DNA from: Chitinophaga sp. CF418
GTDB lineage: Bacteria > Bacteroidota > Bacteroidia > Chitinophagales > Chitinophagaceae
DNA length: 64,000 bases
Assembly: GCF_900142925.1 (NCBI RefSeq)
Contig: NZ_FRCN01000012.1
Location: forward strand, 1 to 64,000
Reading direction: 5' to 3'
This document shows, in pieces, positions 45,322-54,817 of this stretch; position 1 is the first letter of the stretch, and every line of letters begins with the position of its first letter. Both the position numbers and the translations under genes were made by a program. The notes beneath the pieces are model-generated. The model did not search any database and was not told the origin of the DNA. It saw nothing but the letters and a program-made list of their open reading frames with translations.

Positions 45322-47757
45322 CTAGAATTTATACGCAAAACTTGCCGTAAAGTTCCTTCTGCGTTGTGGATTCACTGACCAGTATCCAATGTAATATGTC
45401 TCATTGGTAATATTATTCACGTTCAGTGAGATCCTGAAATCCTGCGAATTGTAAGATATCGCTCCATTCAGCAACGCATAGCTGGGCAGATAGAAATCTC
45501 CGGTAGCAGCATTGTCTATCACTTTATAGCGACCTGCATAGTTACCACCCAGACCAATGCCAAAGTTCTTCAGCTTACCAGTCTGAATTTTGTAGTTAGC
45601 CCAGATGTTTGCCAGGTCCTGCGGACCTTGTCCGCCGGGAGCCCTGCCCGGCTCTGAATAAAAGTCCGTTGAGTTGCCTTCTTTCACTTTCGTGCTGTTA
45701 TGACTATACCCTGCTATAAGGGTCAATCCCTTCACCGGGTTCGCATTAATATCCAGTTCGAATCCTTTACTGCCTACTTTACCGCCCTGAATAACATTCA
45801 TCGGATTTGCCGGATCGGGATACACCCTGTCTGATACCTTGATGTCGTATACGGAGAAAGTAGCATGTACTTTATCTTCAAACAGGTTGGCCTTTACACC
45901 ATACTCCAGCTGGTTAGCGTGCTCGGGATTAAAAGACTTGATATGTACATTGTTGCCATCCGCATCTGAAACCTGCTGCGGCGCAACATTGATGAAGGCA
46001 TTCATATAACTCGCAAACACAGAAAGTTTATTTAAGATCGGCTCATATGCAAGACCGAACTTGGGCGACAAGGCAAACTGGTGAAAGTCATCCTCTTTGG
46101 TGCTCTTTTCTCCTTTGGAATCAAAGTAATCTGCCCTCAGGCTCACCATTGCCGAAAGTCCCGGTGTAAAATTCAGTACATCAGAGAAATAGGCGCTATA
46201 AGTACTATTGGAGATATTACTATTGCTGATACCCGTGCCAGCCAGTAAATTATCGATCGCCGCCTTTGACAAACTTACAGGACCTGTCGTATCATTGGTA
46301 TATGGGTCTACATAATAACGGATATCACCCTGTGGGCTTACCGACCTGCCGGCAGCCCAACCGGAACCATTGTCAATGATATTTCTGTTAAAGAAGTCCA
46401 ATCCTACCAGCAGCCGGTTTCTCAGTTTACCGATCTTAAAATCGCCGTTGAAGTTCTGCTGGATATCTGTGGTAGTAGTGGTCTGGTTCTCATTGTGAAA
46501 ATATTGATCGAAATAGTCATCCCCGGGAACATCATCCCATATATAGGTGTAGATGCCGTTGGATTTTACACTACCTCTTGATATTACCGTCTGAGACGTC
46601 CACTGATCAGATATCCTGTACAACATTTGTGCCTGCAGGTTGTAACGCGGATTCTTTATAGTCAGATCATTACTGGTAAAAGACAGATCGTTATTCAGCT
46701 TCATCTCTTCGATATTCTTATACCTCAATGGCGACACCCTGTCTGAATGGAAGAATACCGGCGCTACCGCTCTTTCTTCATTCAGGATCTCTGCCATTAC
46801 CTGGAAGGATAGCCTGTCATTCACTTCATAAGCCAATGATGGCGCAATAAAAAAGGGCTTCTTAAATCCTGCGTCCTGGAAACTGTTCTCAGAATGATAC
46901 GCCGTGTTCACACGCATTGCGATCTTCTTCTTCTGACTCAAAAGTGCATTCACATCTGCCGTTACGCGGTTCAGTCCATAGCTGCCGAAGTTATAACCTA
47001 CTTCCCCGCCATAACCGAAATAAGGCTTTTTAGTGATGGTATTGATCATCCCCCCATAGCTGTAAAAGGCGCCGCCAAACAATGTACCTGAAGGGCCTTT
47101 AATCACCTGTATCTCTTCAATATCTGCAGGGTCCAGATTACCACTCGTAATACCCGGCAGTCCGTTATATAACAGGGGCTGTGCATCAAAACCTCTCAGC
47201 GCAAAATAAGAAGCGCCGTCTCCTGCCCTTCCCGTGGACTCCCAGGTACGGGTAATGCCCGGCACATTCCTGAATGCGTCATCATAATTCGTGATGCCCT
47301 GCTGTTTTATGATCTCTGAATACACCGTATTATACACCTGCGGATTCTCCAGGTTCCGTAAAGGCATCTTCGCCACTATGCTGTTCTCTTTATTTGGATT
47401 AGTGGAGGATACGATGATCTCCTGCAACTGGGCCGCGTTCTCATTCAAGGTGAAATCAACATGCACAGTTTCTCCTGCAGCCACACTCACCGATTTCTCC
47501 TGGCCTACTGCAGCAACAGCTGACACTTTCAGCAACCAGTTGCCCGGTCTTACGTTCTTAATAATAAATTCGCCTTTTTCATCACTGATACCACCCCATT
47601 TGGTGCGCTCAATCCTGATGGTCACATTGGAAGCAGGTTTACCATCACTGGTGGTGATAGTTCCACTGATGATGCCATTATTGTCCTTCACACCCTGTGC
47701 AGATACAACATGGATCAACAGCAGTAAAAAACTAAGAAAAAGTAGATGTCTGGTCAT
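45322..47757 (-). CDS. TonB-dependent siderophore-type receptor
   Basis: This is an 811-residue outer-membrane receptor of the siderophore group. Its leader is MTRHLLFLSFLLLLIHVVSA; an ATG at 47787 would add ten residues before this leader and is less likely. A carboxypeptidase-D-like domain (about 25-110) is followed by a plug with VPGITRTWESTGRAG, YFALRGFDAQPLLYNGLPG and EIQVIKGPSGTLFGGAF. The barrel ends RRRNFTASFAYKF. It should import a ferric siderophore or similar metal chelate. No reductase, permease or regulator lies beside it. It is convergent with the chitinase gene. Confidence 0.92.
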   Translation of the reverse strand: MTRHLLFLSFLLLLIHVVSAQGVKDNNGIISGTITTSDGKPASNVTIRIERTKWGGISDEKGEFIIKNVRPGNWLLKVSAVAAVGQEKSVSVAAGETVHVDFTLNENAAQLQEIIVSSTNPNKENSIVAKMPLRNLENPQVYNTVYSEIIKQQGITNYDDAFRNVPGITRTWESTGRAGDGASYFALRGFDAQPLLYNGLPGITSGNLDPADIEEIQVIKGPSGTLFGGAFYSYGGMINTITKKPYFGYGGEVGYNFGSYGLNRVTADVNALLSQKKKIAMRVNTAYHSENSFQDAGFKKPFFIAPSLAYEVNDRLSFQVMAEILNEERAVAPVFFHSDRVSPLRYKNIEEMKLNNDLSFTSNDLTIKNPRYNLQAQMLYRISDQWTSQTVISRGSVKSNGIYTYIWDDVPGDDYFDQYFHNENQTTTTTDIQQNFNGDFKIGKLRNRLLVGLDFFNRNIIDNGSGWAAGRSVSPQGDIRYYVDPYTNDTTGPVSLSKAAIDNLLAGTGISNSNISNSTYSAYFSDVLNFTPGLSAMVSLRADYFDSKGEKSTKEDDFHQFALSPKFGLAYEPILNKLSVFASYMNAFINVAPQQVSDADGNNVHIKSFNPEHANQLEYGVKANLFEDKVHATFSVYDIKVSDRVYPDPANPMNVIQGGKVGSKGFELDINANPVKGLTLIAGYSHNSTKVKEGNSTDFYSEPGRAPGGQGPQDLANIWANYKIQTGKLKNFGIGLGGNYAGRYKVIDNAATGDFYLPSYALLNGAISYNSQDFRISLNVNNITNETYYIGYWSVNPQRRRNFTASFAYKF

Positions 47758-47909
47758 TCCCGTTAACGTTGTGATTGATAGAAACAAGTTTAAACTGCAA
47801 AGTTGATCTGACGAAAAGGGAACAGTTTACGCAATCGGGAAATTATTTTACAGGAAGCCAGAAATGACCATAGGCCGACACTCACATGATAAGATAAGGG
47901 GTGCCTGAT

Positions 47910-47954
47910 AAAAACAACAGCGCCGCAGAAGACCAATCTCCTGCGGCGCTGTTG
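47910..47954 (-). terminator. Terminator of the SusC/SusD pair
   Basis: On the minus strand CAACAGCGCCGCAG / CTGCGGCGCTGTTG (14 bp, 12-nt loop) is followed by TTTTT. It lies 11 nt after the SusD stop at 47965. Confidence 0.95.
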
Positions 47955-47964
47955 CTGACTAAAA

Positions 47965-49281
47965 CTACAAATTGCTCTCATTCTGCGGCAACGGATATCT
48001 TGCCCACACATCATCATCGGGCCTGTCTTTCGGCAGGGTACCCAATAAGTTATAACGTCTTACATCTATCCAGCGATGTCCTTCCATGAACAGGGAATAA
48101 CGTCTGTTGTACAACAGCTCTGTTATCAATGCAGCGTTAGTGATAGCACCTGCATACGGTGGCAGGTTATGCGCAGTCCTGATACGGTTCAGCGCAACAA
48201 TACCGTCAGGTATAGACCCGCTCTGGATCTTAGCCTCCGCATAGATCAGGATCAGCTCCTCATTGCGGATAATACTTACCGGCGAATTCAGTGAGCTCCA
48301 GATCACCACGTCACGTGTAGCCGTCAGTCCATTCTGGCTGAAAGCGGCATTACGCTGGGCAGTTTTATTAATACGGTCATCTCCCGCAACAATATCCGCG
48401 GCATAGGAAGGATGTGAGCCTCTTACCTCACCGGTGTTATTTGGTGGTATGAACAGCGTATTGGCCAGGTCGCCGCCATTCGTGGAGAAGTAATGATATA
48501 CCCCCGTATTCAAGGCGCCGTTCAGATCAAAGAAAGACTCATTCAAGGCTGTTAATGCAGCAGCCCAGTTCTTTCTATAGATATACACCCTGGCAGCCAG
48601 TGCACGGTTAAATTTCAACAGGCCGGCTGCATCTTTGAAACCAGCAAAACCGTCTGATAAGGGGAACATTACTTCAGATCCTGTCAGATCCGCTTTCCCG
48701 TCATCCAGGAATTGCAATACAGTATCCATCACTTTCCCCGGATCTGTCACTACAGGACCTAATGTAGCACCATTAGGCACCGGTATACGGGCGCCGTTGG
48801 AATCTGTCATATTGATATTGAGCAGTAGCTGATACCCGATCAGCGTTTTTGCATATCCGGAAAAAGCCTTCTTCTGTACATCAGATGCAATCTCCGTACG
48901 GGCATTCTTTACAGCATCCAGCAGGATGAAGCATTGTCTTGCCACCTGGTAACGGGCGCCCCAGGGATTGGTCAGGTAGAAGGTATTATTATCCAGCCTT
49001 CTGCTACCACCGCCGAGAATATCGGTCGTGTAACGGGGCTCAGAACCAGAGAAACGATAAATTTCCCTGCCGATAGCACCCAGGCCATCCAGGTAAACAG
49101 CATAGTGGTTACGCATGCCCGATTCTGCACCTGTTACAAGATTAAACAGGTCGCTACGGGTCGGGTTACTAATGACACCTCCTACTACAGGCGTATTCAG
49201 ACTGGTTATTTCCCCTTTCTGACATGCACTCATGATCAGCAGGAAAAAGGCGGCAGTTATAATTGAGAAATAGTTCTTCAT
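47965..49281 (-). CDS. SusD/RagB-family lipoprotein
   Basis: This 438-residue surface lipoprotein has a lipobox FFLLIMSAC with Cys20, then QKGE. SusD blocks include ARYQVARQCFILLDAVKNA, FSGYAKTLIGYQLLLNIN, IIRNEELILIYAEAKIQ and YNRRYSLFMEGHRWIDVRRY near the C-terminus. It is shorter than the glycan-binding members in the other PULs, closer in size to forms that bind peptides or small molecules. It follows the SusC gene by 30 nt and ends the operon at a strong terminator. No enzyme gene accompanies the pair, so the ligand is unknown. Confidence 0.93.
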   Translation of the reverse strand: MKNYFSIITAAFFLLIMSACQKGEITSLNTPVVGGVISNPTRSDLFNLVTGAESGMRNHYAVYLDGLGAIGREIYRFSGSEPRYTTDILGGGSRRLDNNTFYLTNPWGARYQVARQCFILLDAVKNARTEIASDVQKKAFSGYAKTLIGYQLLLNINMTDSNGARIPVPNGATLGPVVTDPGKVMDTVLQFLDDGKADLTGSEVMFPLSDGFAGFKDAAGLLKFNRALAARVYIYRKNWAAALTALNESFFDLNGALNTGVYHYFSTNGGDLANTLFIPPNNTGEVRGSHPSYAADIVAGDDRINKTAQRNAAFSQNGLTATRDVVIWSSLNSPVSIIRNEELILIYAEAKIQSGSIPDGIVALNRIRTAHNLPPYAGAITNAALITELLYNRRYSLFMEGHRWIDVRRYNLLGTLPKDRPDDDVWARYPLPQNESNL

Positions 49282-49311
49282 ATGTAATAATTTTTAACAG
49301 ACGGAAAATGA

Positions 49312-52305
49312 TCAGAAATCCACTCCAACATGGAAGCTTCCTCTTTTGGAAGCAGGGAACGGTGTAACATCCACACCGGTAGACAAACCATTACTACCAC
49401 GACTTGTAGAGGTAGTGATAGTATTACTTCCGAAGTTGGATACCTCAGGGTCATACCCTACATAACTTGTCCAGGTAAAGAAGTTGTTGGCCGATACACC
49501 CAGGCGTATACCCTTGATGAAATTGGTATTCTTCAATGGCACATTATAGTAAAGCCCTATCTCGCGGATGCGTACATAAGAAGCATCCTGTACATAGATA
49601 GAAGCATCTCCTGCACCGGTACGGTAAACACCTGCCTTGGTACCATGCAGGACGTCGTCATAATCAAATGATGTAGCACCCAGGTCTGTCAGCAGTTGCG
49701 TAAGGTTAATATTGTCGCCACCTTTCTTCCAATGTACCAGGAAGCGCAGGGTGAAGTTCTTTAAGAAAGTCACCTCATCATAAAAACTCATCTGGAATTT
49801 AGGTTCTGAATTGCCGATCAGTTTCAGGTCGCCGCCTACAGTTCCTTTGATCTGTGTAGCTGGCTCTCCCTGTTCCAGGTAGAAAGTACCCAGTGAGTTA
49901 CCGAAGGCCCCGATCGCATAAGGAGGTATGATCAGTTTTGTCACCTTGGAACGGTTACGCCACCAGTTGATGGAGGAAGTCCACCTGATATTTTTGTTGT
50001 TGATCGGGATGGCTGTCAGTCCCAGCTCAATACCATTGTTCTTCAGGTCACCACTGTTCTTCCACTCGTTCGCATAACCGGAAGATCCCGGCAATGCATG
50101 ACGTAGCAGTACATCCTGTATTTTCTTGATATAATAAGTAGCTTCCAGGCTTACCCTGCCGTTCAGTACACTCACGTCCAGACCTGTTTCAAACTCAGAC
50201 TGTCTTTCTGGTTTGATGTCCGGATTACCCAACAGGTTATCTACCAATATACCGGGATATCCGCCGATATTACTTCCCAGCATACCGGTGAACTTACTGC
50301 TGTATGGCGGTACGTTACCTGACTGTCCATAGGCGGCGCGTATCTTCAGGTTCTGAACGTCTTTCACATCCCAGAATTTCATCTTTGCAATGTTCCAGGA
50401 AATAGCTCCTTTGGGGAATACATAATATTTCTTGTAGTCGCCGTTGTTGGTAGACCGGTCAAAACGTATACCGCCACTCAGTGTAATAGCGTCAATCAGT
50501 GAGAGGTCCTCCTGTATGAAGATACCATTGTCGCGGTACTTCTGCCTGAACTGCCTTGTAGTGGTATTGGCACTGGCGTCAAGATTGCTCTGTCCGGACA
50601 CAAGATTGGTGGCCACTGTTACGATGTTATCCATGAAACCTGTTTCCAGGGTGGCGCCCACAGTACTGGTCAGACTAATATTTTCATTTGGTGTGAAAGT
50701 ATTGGCCAGGAAACCGCCTAAATTGGTATTGGTGTTATTGGTATTACCCTGGATGGAATGCCCCTGTAAGGCGTTCTCTTCAAACTGCAGATCACGGGGG
50801 AATAAGGCAGCTGTTTTATAGTTAAAATAGTCCACCCCACCACGGCCGATGAATTTGGTAGAAGAATGCTCATTCTGCTGAATGCGCACTTCCAGGTTAG
50901 CCCCACCTACAAAGCGGTTGGTCAGCTCATTGTTTTTCATTTTATCACGGGTCTCCAGCGGATTGGATGCCGCAAATGGGTTCCGGGGATATTCTCCTAA
51001 TGCATTCGGGAACAGGTCCACAAAATCAGGAGTAGATGACAAAGCAACCCCGTAGGTCACACCATTGTTATCGTTGTTTGTCAGCCCCCTGTCAGCGTCG
51101 GAATGAATATAACTGGTAGTAACGCCCAAAGAGATATAGTCGCTTATCCTATGATCTATATTCACACGTACGGAGTTATTGAAATAGCCGGTATTCTTTA
51201 CGATACCTTCTTCCTGCCTGCGGTTGCCGGAGATGTAGAATGTAGTCTTTTCCCCTCCGCCACTCAGGGACAGGCCGGTATTCAATATCAGACCTGTTTC
51301 TCCATACATTTCCTTCTCATAGTCGTAGATCTTACCTGCGCTTTTAGCGGCGTTGTATTGCGCCGCATATGCCGCACGTCTTGCGATTACGGTAGGGTCA
51401 GTGCTGGAAGACGGACCAGCCAGATCAGCAGCTGTTTCCGGGGTAAAAGTACGCACCCCCATCAGGTGTCTTACTTTGGCAAACCCGGTCTCATGGTTCA
51501 CGCTGATCCTTGTTTTACCGGCCCTTCCTTTTTTGGTAGTGATGATCACCACACCGGCTGCTGCTTTCGCACCATACAGGGCGGCTGCTGAGGCTCCTTT
51601 CAGGATCTCAATGTTCTCAATATCCTGTGGGTTCAGGTCAGCGATACGGCTGGAAGGGTTATCCTGGTTATTGGGGTTACCCGCAGTAGCGGCACCGGTT
51701 ACATCGTTCAATCCCGCTGGGATACTGCTATTATTGAAGAAGATACCGTCCACTATATATAGTGGCTGTGAGTTACCAAATACGGAAGTGATACCCCTCA
51801 TCTTTATCGAAATACCACCACCGGGAGCACCGGAGTTGGCTGTGATCAGTGCGCCGGGTACTTTACCGCTTAGCGCCGCATCGAAGGTCTGCGCAGGCGC
51901 AGCACCTGACAGCTGATTGGCATTGATGGTCACCACGGTATTGGCCAGGTTACTTCTCTTTACAGTAGTAGCCAGACCAGTTACCACGATTTCGTCCAGT
52001 TTAGCGAAGTCTTCTTCCATTGTAATGTCCAGGGATGAACTGCCTGGCGATACCTTAATAGTCTGCGTTTTATACCCCGTGAAAGAGACTATAAGCGTAC
52101 CATTGGAGGGAACGGCCAGATTATAGGCACCGTTTCCGTCGGAGATCGTTCCCTTGTTGGTGTTCTGTATTCTGATAGTCACACCGGGAATAGGCTTGCC
52201 ATTCACGGCGTCCTTAATTTTACCTGAAATGTTTTGCTGTGCAAATAGTGCCAGTGTGCTAAATAGAAATAGCAACACGAGCAAGCTGGATTTGGGTAGA
52301 AGCAT
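49312..52305 (-). CDS. SusC/RagA-family TonB-dependent transporter
   Basis: This 997-residue importer has a signal peptide (residues 1-22, ending LFAQ). A carboxypeptidase-D-like domain (about 24-100) is followed by the box LDEIVVTGLATTVKRSNLAN, a plug with GGISIKMRGITSVFGNSQPL and AALYGAKAAAGVVIITTKKG, and a barrel ending GSFHVGVDF. The LDEIVVTG form of the box differs from the EVVVVGYGTQ form in the other two complete SusC genes of the window, so this copy belongs to another branch, seen with peptide-linked SusCD pairs. It partners with the SusD at 47965-49281. Confidence 0.95.
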   Translation of the reverse strand: MLLPKSSLLVLLFLFSTLALFAQQNISGKIKDAVNGKPIPGVTIRIQNTNKGTISDGNGAYNLAVPSNGTLIVSFTGYKTQTIKVSPGSSSLDITMEEDFAKLDEIVVTGLATTVKRSNLANTVVTINANQLSGAAPAQTFDAALSGKVPGALITANSGAPGGGISIKMRGITSVFGNSQPLYIVDGIFFNNSSIPAGLNDVTGAATAGNPNNQDNPSSRIADLNPQDIENIEILKGASAAALYGAKAAAGVVIITTKKGRAGKTRISVNHETGFAKVRHLMGVRTFTPETAADLAGPSSSTDPTVIARRAAYAAQYNAAKSAGKIYDYEKEMYGETGLILNTGLSLSGGGEKTTFYISGNRRQEEGIVKNTGYFNNSVRVNIDHRISDYISLGVTTSYIHSDADRGLTNNDNNGVTYGVALSSTPDFVDLFPNALGEYPRNPFAASNPLETRDKMKNNELTNRFVGGANLEVRIQQNEHSSTKFIGRGGVDYFNYKTAALFPRDLQFEENALQGHSIQGNTNNTNTNLGGFLANTFTPNENISLTSTVGATLETGFMDNIVTVATNLVSGQSNLDASANTTTRQFRQKYRDNGIFIQEDLSLIDAITLSGGIRFDRSTNNGDYKKYYVFPKGAISWNIAKMKFWDVKDVQNLKIRAAYGQSGNVPPYSSKFTGMLGSNIGGYPGILVDNLLGNPDIKPERQSEFETGLDVSVLNGRVSLEATYYIKKIQDVLLRHALPGSSGYANEWKNSGDLKNNGIELGLTAIPINNKNIRWTSSINWWRNRSKVTKLIIPPYAIGAFGNSLGTFYLEQGEPATQIKGTVGGDLKLIGNSEPKFQMSFYDEVTFLKNFTLRFLVHWKKGGDNINLTQLLTDLGATSFDYDDVLHGTKAGVYRTGAGDASIYVQDASYVRIREIGLYYNVPLKNTNFIKGIRLGVSANNFFTWTSYVGYDPEVSNFGSNTITTSTSRGSNGLSTGVDVTPFPASKRGSFHVGVDF

Positions 52306-52651
52306 AGCTTGTTCGATTTAGATATGATGATGATTGATAAAAAATGCTACAGTTTCCTTGACTGATCTTGTGATCCGCGATTTTCAGATTTTGGTGGTAA
52401 ACGTGCTATTGGTCTTTTCTGCTTATTTAACAGTTAACAGTGCGTTGTGGTTCCCTGCCAGGGGTATTCCTTAGCTGCTTGGTTTCCGGTACGTCGGCAG
52501 GCGGACTCTCATAAGCGGTCTTTATAACGTCGAATAAGTTCGGCAGATTACGAAAAACTCAAAGCATTTCGTTTTTTTTGTTTCGGCGATTTATCCTATA
52601 TTTTCTGATGGCCTCCTACCTCCTGCTATAGTTTGGCATGAAACAATAATA

Positions 52652-52687
52652 TCCCGTAACCGGTTACATAGTAATCCGGCTCCGGGA
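52652..52687 (-). terminator. Probable terminator of the small secreted protein gene
   Basis: TCCCG/CGGGA and CCGGTTAC/GTAATCCGG pair into a two-part stem separated by a small internal loop. On the minus strand it lies 26 nt after the stop at 52714 and is followed by ATATTATTGTTTC. The rest of the 52306-52713 gap shows only AT-rich upstream sequence. Confidence 0.6.
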
Positions 52688-52713
52688 CATTTATTAATAT
52701 TATATAGCGTTGA

Positions 52714-53079
52714 TCAGGGTTTTACACTACCTTCAAGAGCACCTTTGAGGTCTTTGGAAACCAATTTGTTCCCATCAAAGAATGATACGGTAGCTTTATC
52801 TTTTATGCTGAATTGTACAGGATTCAACAGCATCACCTTACCGCTGAAATTATCCAGCTTCAGTATTTCTCCTGTAGAATTTTTCTGTACCTGTATATAA
52901 GCGATGGCGTTAGGCCCGTTCTTAGACAGGTCAACGTAGAAAGTATAATAATAATTACCGTCTGTCTGGTATCCGATTTCGGTAAAAGGAGGTTTCTCGT
53001 TACTTGCTTTAGCTATTGAGGTGAAGGAAGACAGAGCCAGAATAACAATAAGCAATAGGTTCAATGCGCGCTTCGTCAT
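52714..53079 (-). CDS. Small exported protein of unknown function
   Basis: This 121-residue protein has a signal peptide (residues 1-25, LLLIVILALSSFTSIAKA). The mature part is a small beta sandwich-like chain: YQTDGNYYYTFYVDLSKNG, AIAYIQVQKNSTGEIL, GKVMLLNPVQFSIKDKA, VSFFDGNKLVS. No cysteines or catalytic motif are seen. No family is recognised. It lies divergent from the thioredoxin-fold gene across a 485-nt AT-rich gap, and it may be co-regulated with the neighbouring SusC/SusD pair. Confidence 0.65.
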   Translation of the reverse strand: MTKRALNLLLIVILALSSFTSIAKASNEKPPFTEIGYQTDGNYYYTFYVDLSKNGPNAIAYIQVQKNSTGEILKLDNFSGKVMLLNPVQFSIKDKATVSFFDGNKLVSKDLKGALEGSVKP

Positions 53080-53564
53080 AGGGATAGTTTTCGTTTAAAT
53101 AATAATAAAAGGTTCAAGGTTCTACTACAATTTAACAATTTTTTATATTTAAAAACAATTTTTATTCGTTATGCAGGTAAAATAATTAAGGGGCCTCTTT
53201 AAAAAAATTCCTAAAAATTTTTTCTTCTCTGACTATCAACTATTTAATAACCCAAACGGGTATCCGCCGGAAAATATTTTTTTTGCGGGTTTTCGCTCTA
53301 TCCAGGCAAGTACCGGCTTCATAAAGTCCATAAAATAAATCAATTATGTATTCCGGCACCCCACATTTAGCTTACTCATAATATCTACACCTCCACTTTA
53401 CTTATCCATATACTTTAATTTTTTTTTTAACCCTTGTACGCATATCGGGTATTAAATGTTGTCTTATATGCAAAGGGTTCATTCAATACAATGCGCGTTT
53501 AAATTTTGAATCTGGGTTAATAATTCGTGTAACCATAATAATAAAGGTAAAACAGGTAAAATAG
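53080..53564. other. AT-rich divergent intergenic region
   Basis: This stretch of 485 nt has long A and T runs (for example TTTTTTTTT near 53420 and TTTAAAAACAATTTTTATT near 53147). It should hold the promoters of the two divergent genes on either side. No RNA gene, repeat or operator is recognised in it. Confidence 0.5.
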
Positions 53565-54698
53565 ATGAACAGAAGCTTAATGGTTCTTGCAGCCTGCTGC
53601 ATAACTATGCCCGCAATGGCGCAATCCTTTCAGATTAAAGGAAAGCTCGGACGATTACAGGCACCCGCCAAGGTTTATATTGGTTACACTTTTGACGGCA
53701 AAAGTGTATATGATTCCGCAGATGTTGATAATGGTAATTTTTCGTTCGACAGGCCTGTCTCCTATCCTACTAACATCCTGCTTACTGTAAGCAGGGACGG
53801 AGAACCACAGACCTTCTTTAATGCAAAGGACATTGCTCATCTCTACGTAGAACCAGGTTCAATCGTATGGTTAACATCCGACGAAAGCATCGCTAACTTT
53901 GATTCTAACGGATCAAATTCACAGGATGATTACAAAACCTATCAGAAGTTCATGGCAGATGCAGAAGAAAAACTGACACTGCTGACTACTGAATCATCCA
54001 ACACATTGCAGAATGATGTATCGGAGAAAGCACTTGCTGCCAAAGGTACATATATGGAGCATTTCCGCGCTGCAATGGACTTCAGAAAACAAAAAATGAA
54101 AGAGTTTATCCAGCAGCATCCCGAGATGTATATCAGCCTGGATATCCTTGAAGAATATGCAGGTGCGTTTATCGATTACCGCGATGTGGAGCCTTTGTTC
54201 AAATTACTGGCCGATCATACCAAAACATCCGCAAAAGGTAAAGCATACCTGAAAAAGATCGAGGTAGCAAAACAGACCGCCGTTGGCGCCGCAGCTCCCG
54301 AGTTTTCTGAGAAAGACCCCAATGGTAACAGGGTGACGCTTTCTTCCTTCAAAGGGAAAGTGGTATTCCTGAACTTCTGGGCCAGCTGGTCTGCTGCCTC
54401 CAGACTGGAAAACCAGCAACTGAAACAGATCCTGAAAACTTACAGTGCGAAAGACCTGACCGTGATCAATGTGGCACTGGAAGAACGTAAGGAACCATGG
54501 ATCCAGGCTATGAATGAAGACAGAATGCCAGGTTACAATGTATCCGATCTGAAATTCCTTAGAAACGAGATAGCCGAACTTTATAACGTCACTGCAGTTC
54601 CGCAGAACGTTCTGATAGACGCTTCCGGAAATATTATTGCCAGAAATCTGAAGGGGAGTCAACTGTCAGAGAAAATAGCTGGTATAGTTGGTAAATAA
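53565..54698 (+). CDS. TlpA-like thioredoxin-fold protein lacking its redox cysteines, with DUF4369 domain
   Basis: This 377-residue exported protein has a signal peptide (residues 1-20, ending MAQS). A DUF4369 beta domain (about 22-110; IKGKLGRLQAPAKVYIGY, YDSADVDNGNFSF) is followed by a helical linker. The C-terminal thioredoxin fold (about 238-377; AAPEFSEKDPNGNRVTLSS, KGKVVFLNFWASW, VTAVPQNVLIDASGNIIARN) keeps the cis-Pro loop AVPQN. The active site that is normally WASWCxPC reads WASWSAAS, with Ser276 and Ser279 replacing both cysteines; the mature protein has no cysteine at all. It therefore cannot do thiol exchange and may act as a binding or structural version. Proteins of this layout often occur beside SusC/SusD pairs. 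Confidence 0.88.
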   Translation: MNRSLMVLAACCITMPAMAQSFQIKGKLGRLQAPAKVYIGYTFDGKSVYDSADVDNGNFSFDRPVSYPTNILLTVSRDGEPQTFFNAKDIAHLYVEPGSIVWLTSDESIANFDSNGSNSQDDYKTYQKFMADAEEKLTLLTTESSNTLQNDVSEKALAAKGTYMEHFRAAMDFRKQKMKEFIQQHPEMYISLDILEEYAGAFIDYRDVEPLFKLLADHTKTSAKGKAYLKKIEVAKQTAVGAAAPEFSEKDPNGNRVTLSSFKGKVVFLNFWASWSAASRLENQQLKQILKTYSAKDLTVINVALEERKEPWIQAMNEDRMPGYNVSDLKFLRNEIAELYNVTAVPQNVLIDASGNIIARNLKGSQLSEKIAGIVGK

Positions 54699-54744
54699 GT
54701 AAAAGAGTGTAATCATAACAGGTAGTCATAGTGAATTAATGCAA

Positions 54745-54780
54745 ACCCGGCAGGAGTAACACCTGCCGGTTCTTTTTTTT
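54745..54780 (+). terminator. Terminator of the thioredoxin-fold gene
   Basis: CCGGCAGG / CCTGCCGG with a 7-nt loop is followed by TTCTTTTTTTT, 48 nt after the stop. Confidence 0.94.
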
Positions 54781-54817
54781 TAAATCTGTTTAGTCTTTAC
54801 TGCTGATAATATTACCA

